NCBI RefSeq assembly: GCF_000380025.1
Contig: NZ_KB904155.1
Coordinates: 62,001 to 126,000, forward strand
Source of the DNA: Streptococcus entericus DSM 14446
Lineage (GTDB): Bacteria; Bacillota; Bacilli; Lactobacillales; Streptococcaceae
Direction of reading: 5' to 3'
Length of the DNA: 64,000 nt
Shown here: positions 27,007 to 35,367 of the stretch, one piece after another
Position numbering within the stretch: the first letter of the stretch is position 1
Layout of the letters: each line of letters opens with the position of its first letter
Position numbers and translations under genes: made by a program
The notes under the pieces: generated by a model
The model's input: only the letters and a program-made list of their open reading frames with translations
Database searches by the model: none
Told to the model about the DNA's origin: nothing

Positions 27007-27277
27007 CCCCGCTTCTATCACAAAGACTGATGTTCAGTCAGCCTCATTCCAGATGAGACACTGACCGACCGACTTAATCAGCTAGTTATCATGGTCAGCC
27101 TTGCTGTTTTGCTGTAAGACCTGACAACTGCATGTTTAGCTGTCGCCAAAGCCAGGGCAAAGCAGCCATCTTTGCTTGAGCAATGAAACCGTCATAAGTC
27201 CTAAATGACAATAGCTTTGCCATTTTCATGGAAACCGTCTAGATAGTTCTAGAACTTATCACTTGTTTTTATCTGGC
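27007..27277 (-). other. Thinly filled gap between thyA and folA with one weak 44-codon frame
   Basis: Together with the terminator below it, this gap exceeds 300 bases. It contains a 44-residue minus-strand frame at 27095-27229 (starting MKMAKLLSFRTYDG) without a clear Shine-Dalgarno. No promoter, repeat or RNA fold stands out. It could be the untranslated 3' end of the thyA transcript, which would then stop at 26976-27006, or a decayed gene. Confidence 0.35.
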
Positions 27278-28117
27278 TTAAATCGCTAAATCAAATTTTA
27301 ATTGAGGCAGGGCAGGGTCGTAGTCTACCAATTCAAAGTCTTCTGGCTTGATGGCAAAGAAATCTGTGCCGTCAGGGACATTGAGTACCAGCCGTGGCTG
27401 ACAGTCGGTCGGCTCACGGCGGAGCAATTCCTCAGCCTGTTCAAACTGGTTGTCGTAAATGTGGAGATTGTTGATGAAGTAAAAGAATTTCCCAACCTTC
27501 CAGCCAAAATGCTTAGCAATCATCATCTGAAGAGCCACATACTGCATGGCATTGATGTGGTGAGCCACCAGCATATCATTAGAGCGCTGGGTCAGGGTCG
27601 CATCGAGGTAAATATCATCGCCCACCTGACGCACATCAAACATGGTCTGGAAAGCACAGGGCAAGAGCCCCTCGCTGCGCTCGAAGGCCTCATAATCCCA
27701 GAGAGAAATGACATTGCGACGGTTCCAAGGGTTGTCAGCTAACTGCTTGAGCAATTTTCTGATGATGTCATGTTTTTTCACGATAGCCCCATAGCGCTCG
27801 CCGATAGTGCCTGTTTCCCCAATCTCCCAGTCGTTCCAGTAGGTCACTCCGTACTTGTTTCTCAGAACATCGAGGTCGCTGGTCTGGTCTTGGTAAATCC
27901 AGAAAATCTCCTTGATCGCCGACTTAATAGCAATAGGGCGCAGGGTTGTGATGGGAAACTCACCCTTACTCAAATCGTACTCGGCAAAGGAACCTGTGAT
28001 GTACTTGGAGTTCGCTGTTGTGCCGTCCTTGTACTTGGGTCTAGCCTGCTGACTAAAGACCCCTTCGTTCATGATTTTATTGATATTGTCTTTGAAAATG
28101 TGGTCTGCTTTGGTCAT
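27278..28117 (-). CDS. thyA: Thymidylate synthase
   Basis: A 279-residue enzyme that methylates dUMP to dTMP with methylene-tetrahydrofolate. The catalytic cysteine is in [12 protein letters not shown] near residue 162, with RSNDML and [10 protein letters not shown] following and NNLHIYDNQ near 225. Length and motifs are standard. It is 3 bp after the acetyltransferase gene, so it is probably cotranscribed, while its folate partner folA lies downstream after a terminator. Confidence 0.97.
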   Translation of the reverse strand: MTKADHIFKDNINKIMNEGVFSQQARPKYKDGTTANSKYITGSFAEYDLSKGEFPITTLRPIAIKSAIKEIFWIYQDQTSDLDVLRNKYGVTYWNDWEIGETGTIGERYGAIVKKHDIIRKLLKQLADNPWNRRNVISLWDYEAFERSEGLLPCAFQTMFDVRQVGDDIYLDATLTQRSNDMLVAHHINAMQYVALQMMIAKHFGWKVGKFFYFINNLHIYDNQFEQAEELLRREPTDCQPRLVLNVPDGTDFFAIKPEDFELVDYDPALPQLKFDLAI

Positions 28118-28120
28118 GTG

Positions 28121-28681
28121 TTAGTCTATCTCTTCAATCTCTTTTATCACGCGAGCCGGAACACCTGCAACGATGACATTGTCTGGAACGTCTTTGGTCA
28201 CCACAGCCCCAGCGCTGACAATCGCATTTTTACCAACTGTCACTCCTGGTAAAATGGTTGCCCCTGATCCAATCCAAGCATTTTCCTTGAGATGAACAGG
28301 TTGCAAGATTAGTCCCCGTCTTTCCTTAGGGTTAGTCGGGTGGTTGACAGATAGCAGTTTGGCAAAAGGCGCAATCAGAACATGGTCATCAATCTGAATC
28401 CCCCCTAAATCGGTCAACATCACGCCAGTATTGATAAAAACAGACTTCCCAAGGCGAATATTGGCGCCGTAATCTGTGTAGAGGGGCAAATTGATGCTCA
28501 CACTCTCGTCTAGTGCTTGTCCTGTCATGGCGGCAAAAGCCTCTTCCACCTCTTGTCTACTACTGCTCGCATCTTGAAAGACAGCAAAGTAAGGCTGGTT
28601 GGCTGCAACGCGGTCATGAATAGCCTTGAAGGCTGGGGCATTAACGCCAATAACTGTTGATGGTTTGATGTCTTCTCCCAT
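28121..28681 (-). CDS. Hexapeptide-repeat O-acetyltransferase (LacA/Maa-like)
   Basis: A 186-residue left-handed beta-helix acetyltransferase. Isoleucine-patch repeats occupy about residues 75-170 (IRLGKSVFINTGVML, IQIDDHVLIAPF, AWIGSGATILPGVTVGKNAIVSAGAVV), and the catalytic histidine is in SVNHPTN. N-terminal helix as in maltose or galactoside acetyltransferases. Substrate unknown. It starts 9 bp after smc and lies 3 bp before thyA. Confidence 0.85.
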   Translation of the reverse strand: MGEDIKPSTVIGVNAPAFKAIHDRVAANQPYFAVFQDASSSRQEVEEAFAAMTGQALDESVSINLPLYTDYGANIRLGKSVFINTGVMLTDLGGIQIDDHVLIAPFAKLLSVNHPTNPKERRGLILQPVHLKENAWIGSGATILPGVTVGKNAIVSAGAVVTKDVPDNVIVAGVPARVIKEIEEID

Positions 28682-28690
28682 ATCGTTCTC

Positions 28691-31600
28691 CTATTTTACC
28701 ATTTCCTGAGCTTCCTTGAGCTTGACAGACACGATTTTGGACACTCCTGACTCCTGCATGGTCACACCGTAGATGCTGTCCGCCGCTGCCATAGTCCCCT
28801 TGCGGTGGGTGACGACGATAAACTGGCTGGACTTATCAAAGCGGTTGAGGTAGTCGCCAAAGCGCTTGACATTAGCCTCATCAAGCGCCGCCTCCACCTC
28901 GTCCAAGATGACAAAGGGGATGGTTTTGACACGGATGATGGCAAATAGCAGAGCGAGCGCCGAGAGGGCTTTCTCCCCACCTGACATGAGGTTGAGTGAC
29001 TGGATTTTCTTACCAGGAGGTTGGACGGAAATCTCCACACCTGCCGTCAAAATATCAGGCTCAGTTAAGATCAAGTCTGCTGAACCGCCACCAAACATCT
29101 GGGTAAAGGTTGTCTTGAAGCTCTCTCTGATGGCTTCAAAGGTTGTCTTAAAGCGCGCCTTGACCTCACCGTCCATATCATCAATGGTCGCCTGAAGCAT
29201 GTTTTTCGCACCTAAGAGGTCATCGCGTTGACCTGATAAGAAAGTCAACCGCTCATTGACCTCGTCAAATTGGGTAATGGCCTCGAGGTTAATGGGACCT
29301 AGGTCTTTAATCTGCTTGTTCAGGTCTTTCAACTGCTTCTTAGACTGTTCCAGCTGCTCTAGAGGTCTAGCTTTTTCAAGCGCCTCCGTAAAGGACAGAC
29401 GGTAGTCTTCTGATAAGCGTCTCGCAAAAGACTGCAATCGCTCTTGAACCTGTTCGAACTGAACCTCCAAGGTCGCTTGTTGACGAATCAAGCCATCGTT
29501 TCTCTGACTGACCTTGCCTAGGTGCTCCGCCAAATCCTCCAAACTCGCTTCGCAGTCCTCCAACTCAAAATTCAGGCGAATCAACTTGCTTTCCTCTTCT
29601 TTTTGGCGGTCTTGTACCGCTTGGCTTTGCTGGGTTAAGTGCTCAATCGTCTCAGGAGTCAACTGCAGTTGCTCGCTGTTGAGGAACGTTTCCAGACGCT
29701 CTTGCTCTGCTGTTAATTCAGCTAATTCCTTGGTCAGACGATCTATCGTACTCTCTTCAAATCGGCATTCCGACTGGAGTTCGCGCTGACGAATCTGGCT
29801 CTGAGCTAATTGGTGACGTTGCTTGTCCAGCTGTTGATTGAGGCTGTCCTTATCTTGCCGCAGTTGCTCAATATCAGCCGTCAAATTGGCTTTCTTCGTC
29901 TGAAGATTAGCCAACTGGTCTTGCAAGTGCTGACGGTTGGTCAACAAGTCAGGATTTAGTTCCCCGCTTGAACGAGCGAGCAAGGTGTCCTGGATCCTAT
30001 TGAGGTCAGCTAGGCGCTCAGATAATTGGTCATAGGCCAATCTGTCCCTTTGCTCTGTCAGACGGGCGAGCTCGCCTTCTTCTTTGAGCAAGCTCTGCTC
30101 CTCTTCTAGCTGGTCGATGGTTTGTCGAATGCTGCCGACCAGTTGTTCCTGCTCTAGCATGGCTGTTTTCAGCTCTGCTATTTCACTTAAGAGCGTATCA
30201 AGTTCTGGCTGAATAAAGGTCGTGGACTGCTGGCGATTGGCACCCCCTGAAAAGGAACCACCTGGTCGCAACTCTGTCCCGTCCAAAGTGACCAAGCGCA
30301 CCTGATAATGGAGCTGACGAGCTGCCAATGTAGCCTGCTCAGTGGTCTCAAAGATAGCAGTCACCCCCAGCAGGTTGTGAAAGATATGGCTGTGGGCTGC
30401 ATCAAAACGCACCAAATCGCTAGCAAGACCTAGATAACCTGAGCTAGCCTCGAGCTTATCCAGTTGGTGTTGAGCAAGCTGGCGAGGTTTGATGGTGGTT
30501 AAGGGCAGAAAGGTTGCCCGACCTTGGCGGTGTTGTTTGAGGTAGGCAATGCCTTGCTTGGCTGCCGCTTCATCGCGAACGATGATGTGCTGGCTGGCAC
30601 CTCCCAAAGCAATCTCCATGGCTAACTGGTAACGGCTATCAAAGGTCAAGGACTGACTGACCGCACCGATAATACCATCAAGGCGGTCAGCTGCTTGCAA
30701 GACTGCCCGTACCCCAGCGTAGAAATTGCTATGATTTTTCTGAATAGCTTCTAAACTAGACCTTTTAGCTTCTCTGGTTTTTATGGCATCTAGCAGATCA
30801 AACAATTTAGTCTGCTCCCTGCTGTAGCGGTCTTGTTGGCTGGTGAGTTGCTCGGTCAGCTCTTGGTAGGCCGTCAGGAGTTCTGCCACTTTTTCTTGAC
30901 TGGCTTGATAGCTAACTAGGGCAGCTTGGGCGCTAGCTTTGACCTCTGCCAAATCCTTGGTCACCTGCTCGTTTTCAGCACGCTGGCTCTCCAACATCTG
31001 GCTCTCTTGCTCCAACTCCGCCTCCAGCAGCGTCAGTTTATTGGACAGGTCAGCTTCTGTTTGCATCAACTGAACATAGTCCTCACGCAAACTCTCCAGA
31101 ACCTGATCGGGAGTCTGGGCAAACTTTTCAAGCCCCTGCTCCAAATCCACAAGTTCCTGATTGATTTGTGTTAATTGGTGGGTCAGTTGCCCAAAGTGCT
31201 CCTGACTGGTCAGCAGCTGATGGTCTGTCTCTTGGATTTTCAACTTGAGCTGAACCAGTTGTTGACTGGTTTCTTCTTTTGTTCGATTGGACTGGTCACG
31301 CTCCAGTTGGTGGCGTTCGAGTTGCCCCTTAAGATCAGCAGCTAATCGTGTCAAGTCCAAAATCGTGGCCTGGGTCTCGGACACTTCCTGAGCCAGAGCT
31401 TGCCGTTTGGTTTTTAGGGCTTGGTTATCAATTTCAAACTGTCGGCGTTGCTCATGATAGTCTGCCAAAGCTGATTTGGCTTCTTCGATTTGCTGGCTAA
31501 GACGGGCTTCCCTATCTTTTTCTAGTCCGATATCAGCCACCAAAATATCCAGTTGCAAGCCAGATCGTTCTTGCTCCAAGCCTTGGAAGAGCTTAGCTGT

Positions 31601-32230
31601 CTTGGCTTGCTTTTCCAAGGGCTTTATCTGACTGTTCAGCTCGTAGATGATGTCTTCCAAACGGTCCAAATTGTCCTGAGTTTGATTGAGCTTGGTCTGG
31701 GTTTCTTTTTTTCTGGTCTTGTACTTGAGGACACCTGCCGCTTCTTCAAAGATGGCGCGGCGCTCCTCTGGTTTGCTGTTGAAAATAGCCTCAACCCGCC
31801 CTTGCGAGATGATGGAAAAGGAATCCCGCCCCAGACCTGTGTCCATAAAGAGGTCATGAATGTCCTTGAGCCGAACCTTTTTCCCATCAATCAGGTAATC
31901 ACTATCGCCGTTACGGTAAATGTGGCGCTCCACCTGAATACTTTTACCCGCTGAGGCGATAAAGCCGTCACTATTATCCAGAGTAACCTTGACAGCCGCA
32001 TAATTTTGCGCCTTACGATCCTGCGTCCCTGCAAAGATGACATCCGGCATCTTGCCACCACGTAAGCTCTTGGCAGAGGATTCCCCCAGTGCCCAGCGCA
32101 GGCTCTCTGTGATATTTGATTTTCCAGAGCCATTTGGCCCCACGACCGCTGTAACCCCTTGGTCAAAGGTTACCTTGGTCTTGTCTGCGAAGGACTTGAA
32201 GCCCTGCATTTCTATCTCTTTTAAAAACAT
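28691..32230 (-). CDS. smc: Chromosome partition protein Smc
   Basis: A 1179-residue condensin ATPase. GPNGSGKSN near residue 32 (Walker A), two long coiled coils around a hinge with LVRFDAAHSHIFHNLLG and LRPGGSFSGG near 600-660, the signature LNLMSGGEKALSALALLF near 1085 and Walker B VILDEVEAALDEA near 1112. The ATG at 32230 follows GAGGTTAGG one base after the rnc stop; an upstream frame start inside rnc is rejected. Confidence 0.97.
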   Translation of the reverse strand: MFLKEIEMQGFKSFADKTKVTFDQGVTAVVGPNGSGKSNITESLRWALGESSAKSLRGGKMPDVIFAGTQDRKAQNYAAVKVTLDNSDGFIASAGKSIQVERHIYRNGDSDYLIDGKKVRLKDIHDLFMDTGLGRDSFSIISQGRVEAIFNSKPEERRAIFEEAAGVLKYKTRKKETQTKLNQTQDNLDRLEDIIYELNSQIKPLEKQAKTAKLFQGLEQERSGLQLDILVADIGLEKDREARLSQQIEEAKSALADYHEQRRQFEIDNQALKTKRQALAQEVSETQATILDLTRLAADLKGQLERHQLERDQSNRTKEETSQQLVQLKLKIQETDHQLLTSQEHFGQLTHQLTQINQELVDLEQGLEKFAQTPDQVLESLREDYVQLMQTEADLSNKLTLLEAELEQESQMLESQRAENEQVTKDLAEVKASAQAALVSYQASQEKVAELLTAYQELTEQLTSQQDRYSREQTKLFDLLDAIKTREAKRSSLEAIQKNHSNFYAGVRAVLQAADRLDGIIGAVSQSLTFDSRYQLAMEIALGGASQHIIVRDEAAAKQGIAYLKQHRQGRATFLPLTTIKPRQLAQHQLDKLEASSGYLGLASDLVRFDAAHSHIFHNLLGVTAIFETTEQATLAARQLHYQVRLVTLDGTELRPGGSFSGGANRQQSTTFIQPELDTLLSEIAELKTAMLEQEQLVGSIRQTIDQLEEEQSLLKEEGELARLTEQRDRLAYDQLSERLADLNRIQDTLLARSSGELNPDLLTNRQHLQDQLANLQTKKANLTADIEQLRQDKDSLNQQLDKQRHQLAQSQIRQRELQSECRFEESTIDRLTKELAELTAEQERLETFLNSEQLQLTPETIEHLTQQSQAVQDRQKEEESKLIRLNFELEDCEASLEDLAEHLGKVSQRNDGLIRQQATLEVQFEQVQERLQSFARRLSEDYRLSFTEALEKARPLEQLEQSKKQLKDLNKQIKDLGPINLEAITQFDEVNERLTFLSGQRDDLLGAKNMLQATIDDMDGEVKARFKTTFEAIRESFKTTFTQMFGGGSADLILTEPDILTAGVEISVQPPGKKIQSLNLMSGGEKALSALALLFAIIRVKTIPFVILDEVEAALDEANVKRFGDYLNRFDKSSQFIVVTHRKGTMAAADSIYGVTMQESGVSKIVSVKLKEAQEMVK

Positions 32231-32231
32231 C

Positions 32232-32924
32232 CTAACCTCGCTGTAACTGGTCGAGGGCAATCTTGGCAGCTGCCTGCTCTGCTATTTTCTTAGACTTGCC
32301 CTCACCCATGCCGATACAGGTGCCGTCCACAAAAACGGCGACCCCAAAGACCTTAGCGTGAGCAGGTCCTGTCTCATTGACCACCTGATAACTGATGGTC
32401 ACATCGCCATCGCTCTGGAGAAACTCCTGAAGGGCGGTCTTGTAATCTGACACTTGCGCGTAATTCCCCTGCTCCACCTGCGTGATGACCACTTCTTGTA
32501 AAAAGTCTTCGACACAGTTGATGCCTTTGTCCAATAGCAGAGCGCCCAAAAAAGCTTCAAAAAGGTCGGCTAAAATAGCTGCCCTCTGGCGACCTCCGGT
32601 CTTTTCCTCACCCTTACCCAGCTTGATAAAGCGGTCAAACCCGCAACGTCTAGAAAAATCAGCCAGACTTTCCTCACGGACAATGGCTGAACGCAACTTA
32701 GACAAATCCCCTTCTGGCTTTTTAGGGTATTTCTGATAAAGGTACTGAGAGATGATGAGTTGCAGAACCGCGTCTCCTAAAAATTCCAAGCGCTCATTGT
32801 GTGGAACTTTTAGGAGGCGGTGTTCGTTCGCATAACTCGTATGGGTAAAGGCCGTGTCAAGCAAACTCTGATCGGAAAAGGCAATACCAAAAACAGCTTG
32901 CAAGTGATCAACTAATGTGGTCAT
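32232..32924 (-). CDS. rnc: Ribonuclease III
   Basis: A 230-residue double-strand-specific endonuclease for rRNA and mRNA processing. [13 protein letters not shown] at about residues 42-54 is the catalytic signature, [14 protein letters not shown] near 116 is the second acidic cluster, and the C-terminal dsRNA-binding domain ends with [16 protein letters not shown]. In most streptococci rnc directly follows vicX; here about 2.3 kb of accessory sequence separates them. Confidence 0.97.
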   Translation of the reverse strand: MTTLVDHLQAVFGIAFSDQSLLDTAFTHTSYANEHRLLKVPHNERLEFLGDAVLQLIISQYLYQKYPKKPEGDLSKLRSAIVREESLADFSRRCGFDRFIKLGKGEEKTGGRQRAAILADLFEAFLGALLLDKGINCVEDFLQEVVITQVEQGNYAQVSDYKTALQEFLQSDGDVTISYQVVNETGPAHAKVFGVAVFVDGTCIGMGEGKSKKIAEQAAAKIALDQLQRG

Positions 32925-32955
32925 AAGATTCCTTTCTCTTCAAACGGTTTCTCTT

Positions 32956-32964
32956 ATTATAGCA
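32956..32964 (-). promoter_or_regulatory. Extended -10 promoter of rnc-smc
   Basis: TGCTATAAT on the minus strand, 32 bases upstream of the rnc ATG, starting in the T tail of the preceding terminator. This gives rnc-smc an independent start after the accessory module. Confidence 0.65.
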
Positions 32965-32965
32965 C

Positions 32966-32989
32966 AAAACTCGCTCAAATGAGCGAGTT
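32966..32989 (-). terminator. Terminator downstream of the accessory helical-protein gene
   Basis: AACTCGCTCA-TT-TGAGCGAGTT followed by TTGTGC on the minus strand; about 110 bases after the gene's stop. Confidence 0.65.
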
Positions 32990-33101
32990 AAGCTAATCTG
33001 ATTAACAGGTTGGACAAGAGCTGGTCAAGACCTGCACCCTAAGCCATGGAACTTGGAACAGAACCTTGTATCTCAACTGTCATCTCATTGACCAAGACAG
33101 G

Positions 33102-33809
33102 TTATCGTCTGGCTAGGAGGTCGGCGTAGTAGGCACGGCTGTTGTTGAGGACAGCCAGCACAGCCAGATAGAACTGGTCTCCCTTGACCCGTGCTAGGAC
33201 GGCTGAGTAGTCTGCCAAGTCTTGGTAAGGCGCAAAGGCCCTTTTCCGCAGTTGTTTAACATCGCTGGTGGTCTTGTTCAAACCTTCCTGAGAACGGGCG
33301 GAAAAGACAGCTTCAAAAGCCGTCTGGCTGGCACTCAGCTTGGTCACAAATCGGTCAATGCCAAGGACTGTCAGCTGGTCTTGGTAGGGCGCGCCAGCCA
33401 ATTTCGCCAAGAGGGTAGTCAACAGGGCAGTCTGGGCTTCGTAGTTGGTCTTAGCGGTCAGCTTGTACTGGTCAAGCAGTTGTCTGAGGCTAGTGTAGGC
33501 AGCTTTCTCCGCCTCGTCACGACTGTTGCGGTAGGGGCGCAGGCTGTCCTTGAGGGCTTGAAAATCACGGTCACGCTGTTCATCAGCCTTGGCGATGTCG
33601 GCGGACTTACTACTGGATCGCACCTGCTCCAGAGAGCTGGTAAAGGGGCGGAGCTGGATCCGCAGGTCAGCCACCAAGCGAGTGACCAGCTCATCTGTCG
33701 ACAGGTCAATGCCTGACTTGTCCAAATCATCGAGAAAACGGGTCAGAAACTGACTGGCTTCGGCATGGCGGAGGTTGGCGTGATTGAGGGAAACGAGTTT
33801 TTTCGTCAT
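33102..33809 (-). CDS. All-helical protein of unknown function, tentatively DUF6261-like
   Basis: A 235-residue soluble protein predicted almost entirely alpha-helical, rich in Ala, Leu, Arg, Gln and Asp, with no signal peptide, membrane segment, zinc motif or recognised enzyme motif. It begins MTKKLVSLNHANLRHAE and contains FTSSLEQVRSSSKSADI, DEQRDRDFQALKDSLRPYRN and a C-terminal AVLNNSRAYYADLLARR. The layout reminds me of DUF6261 proteins, but that assignment is from memory and needs a profile search. The gene lies between rnc and an LPxTG gene, and its 244-bp leader holds the five-copy palindrome array. AAGGAC-like Shine-Dalgarno before ATG. Confidence 0.6.
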   Translation of the reverse strand: MTKKLVSLNHANLRHAEASQFLTRFLDDLDKSGIDLSTDELVTRLVADLRIQLRPFTSSLEQVRSSSKSADIAKADEQRDRDFQALKDSLRPYRNSRDEAEKAAYTSLRQLLDQYKLTAKTNYEAQTALLTTLLAKLAGAPYQDQLTVLGIDRFVTKLSASQTAFEAVFSARSQEGLNKTTSDVKQLRKRAFAPYQDLADYSAVLARVKGDQFYLAVLAVLNNSRAYYADLLARR

Positions 33810-33828
33810 AACAGTCCTTTCTGTACGG

Positions 33829-34005
33829 TCAGAAGTTCTGACAGGCTCAAGTGCTTGAGCGACCAGCCGTCAGAACTTCTGAGCAGCTGGCGCCAGAGGG
33901 ATTTGCCTCGTCAGAACATCTGACGGATTCAATCGTTCGTTATTAGCAATATCAGAATTTCTGATAGAGAGTAGCGTTCGGATTTCTCACTTTCAGAGCT
34001 TCTGA
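33829..34005. repeat. Five-copy 13-bp palindrome array with exact 41-bp period
   Basis: TCAGA-N3-TCTGA occurs at 33829-33841, 33870-33882, 33911-33923, 33952-33964 and 33993-34005. The arms are identical in all five; the centres are AGT, ACT, ACA, ATT and GCT. Starts are exactly 41 bp apart, giving 28-bp spacers that share no sequence. Spacer 1 holds its own inverted repeat GCTCAAG-TG-CTTGAGC and spacer 2 holds CTGGCGCCAG. The last palindrome ends 20 bp from the helical-protein ATG, so the whole array is upstream of that gene and after the LPxTG gene's terminator. It is unlike CRISPR because the repeat is short and symmetric and no cas genes are present. Phased protein-binding sites are the simplest reading. 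Confidence 0.9.
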
Positions 34006-34011
34006 CAGAGG

Positions 34012-34045
34012 AGAAACAAACCCGACAACGGTCGGTCGTCGGGTT
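34012..34045 (-). terminator. Terminator of the LPxTG gene
   Basis: On the minus strand AACCCGAC and GTCGGGTT form an 8-bp stem around an 11-base loop, followed by TGTTTC. It lies 9 bp beyond the LPxTG stop. Confidence 0.65.
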
Positions 34046-34053
34046 CAGAGAGC

Positions 34054-35067
34054 TTACTTGGTCTTGCGAGCCTTAGCCAAGCCAAGGCTAAAGAGCACTA
34101 GAGACAGTCCCATAGCGGTCAGGGCTTCTGTAGTCAGCTCACCTGTGGTTGGCAGGGTTTTGGCTGCTGTTGGTGCAGGGTTGTCAGCCATAGTTGGTTT
34201 ATCTGCTGACGCAGGGGCTGATTGATTAGCTGTCAAGCTGGTCAGCTCTGACTTGAGCTTGTCCAGTTCTTCGGCTGTTTCTGCAAAGGCGATGTTAGCA
34301 GCCAACTCACCTTTTTGCTCATCGGTCAGGCGAGACTGGTCCACCTGAGCCAAGAGTTGGTTGCGGGTGGCGGACAGGTCTTCTTTGTCTGCTTGCGTGG
34401 CTGGTGAGGTCACGGAAGTGTTATCCTCATCGTCAGATGGAGGGGTTTGGGATTCTGACCCACTACCTTGGTCGCTATTTTCGGCTGGTGGGGTCTGGGT
34501 ATCTGTGCCTGTACCACCAGTACTGCTGTCAGTTGGCGGGGTTGTAGTTTCTGCACCTGTACCGCCACCAGTGTTGTTGTCAGCTGGTGGGGTCTGGTCT
34601 TGAACATCAGCACCACCACTATTATCGGTCGGTGGGGTGGCTGGGGTAGTCGGTTTTGGATCAACCGGAGCTGGGTTTAAAGGCTCTTTGCTATAAAAAG
34701 CAAAAATTCCATGAACACCACCCTCAGGGATAAACTCTGCAAACTGGGTACTTCCTCCACCGTTAGAGGCCGTATCTAGCTCACTTGCTGGAACCCAACG
34801 ATCAAAAGTGTAACCCGGAAAGTCAGGAAAATCCACTCGGTATAGTTGCCCATTAGGAACATCAAAATACCTCTCGCGCCCCAACTCTGCAAAAAAAGTG
34901 TAATCCTGTGGATCAAAGCCCGTATAACTTACGGAAATAATACTTGTGTTCGCCTCGTCAGCCTTAACAATAGTTGAGCCAATAAAAGGCACATCCGTCG
35001 CCGTGGCGACCACACCCAGGGTGGCCAGCGACAAGCTCGCAACCCCATATTTGAGAAGTTTTTTCAT
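34054..35067 (-). CDS. LPxTG cell-wall-anchored surface protein
   Basis: A 337-residue wall protein. Signal peptide at residues 1-36 (cleavage after VKA), an N-terminal globular part of about 100 residues including FPGYTFDRWVPASEL that resembles small Listeria-Bacteroides-type repeats, a Pro/Thr/Gly stalk with four TPP-containing degenerate repeats (about 135-220), a helical bundle (ADKEDLSATRNQLL to ELDKLKSELTSL), then LPTTGE at about 306, a hydrophobic helix and KARKTK. Sortase A should anchor it. Ligand unknown. Its promoter is tight and carries a palindromic operator, suggesting conditional expression. Confidence 0.88.
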   Translation of the reverse strand: MKKLLKYGVASLSLATLGVVATATDVPFIGSTIVKADEANTSIISVSYTGFDPQDYTFFAELGRERYFDVPNGQLYRVDFPDFPGYTFDRWVPASELDTASNGGGSTQFAEFIPEGGVHGIFAFYSKEPLNPAPVDPKPTTPATPPTDNSGGADVQDQTPPADNNTGGGTGAETTTPPTDSSTGGTGTDTQTPPAENSDQGSGSESQTPPSDDEDNTSVTSPATQADKEDLSATRNQLLAQVDQSRLTDEQKGELAANIAFAETAEELDKLKSELTSLTANQSAPASADKPTMADNPAPTAAKTLPTTGELTTEALTAMGLSLVLFSLGLAKARKTK

Positions 35068-35106
35068 AAACTCCCTCCTTTTCCTTAAAAAGTATTACTT
35101 TTAGAA

Positions 35107-35131
35107 GGGCTTGGCCTGAAAGGTCAAGCCC
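35107..35131 (-). other. Hairpin at the 5' end of the LPxTG mRNA
   Basis: On the minus strand GGGCTTGACCT and AGGCCAAGCCC pair over 10 of 11 positions around a TTC loop. It begins about the predicted transcription start, so the transcript would open with a strong hairpin, possibly stabilising the mRNA. The region from here to the ATG holds a good Shine-Dalgarno (AGGAGGGAG). Confidence 0.6.
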
Positions 35132-35160
35132 TATATACTAGTATATAGGCATTTTGTCAA
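35130..35160 (-). promoter_or_regulatory. LPxTG gene promoter overlapped by a 20-bp palindrome
   Basis: On the minus strand TTGACA (35155-35160), exact 17-bp spacer, TATATA (35132-35137). CCTATATACTAGTATATAGG at 35130-35149 is a perfect palindrome covering the -10 and half of the spacer, the position of a classic repressor operator. Confidence 0.8.
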
Positions 35161-35256
35161 GGTTTTTGCTCATTTGTTAAGAAATTGTAACATAAAAACC
35201 TGCCTTGGTCAGGCTGTTCAGCAGTATGGTCTTTGTCATCAGGCACTGTTTTTGAT

Positions 35257-35283
35257 AAAAATAGCCGCCGAAGGTGGCGACTA
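35257..35283 (-). terminator. Second terminator after vicX
   Basis: TAGTCGCC and GGCGGCTA pair on the minus strand around ACCTTC, followed by five T residues. With 35342-35365 this makes a double stop after vicRKX. The rest of 35068-35367 is the LPxTG promoter region. Confidence 0.65.
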
Positions 35284-35341
35284 ATCTGATTGTTGTGAGG
35301 TGCTCAGGTGATATTCCTCTCCCTGCTCGGCGATTGCCCTC

Positions 35342-35365
35342 AAAAAACAGCCCGAAGGCTGTTTT
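35342..35365 (-). terminator. First terminator after vicX
   Basis: AAAACAGCC-TTCG-GGCTGTTTT followed by TTG on the minus strand, starting three bases past the vicX stop. UUCG loop and nine-pair stem. Confidence 0.85.
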
Positions 35366-35367
35366 GA

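Noticed and set aside
33829..34005. Palindrome array as a CRISPR
   Set aside because: The repeat is only 13 bp, its arms are perfectly symmetric and its centre varies; spacers are 28 bp and there are no cas genes.
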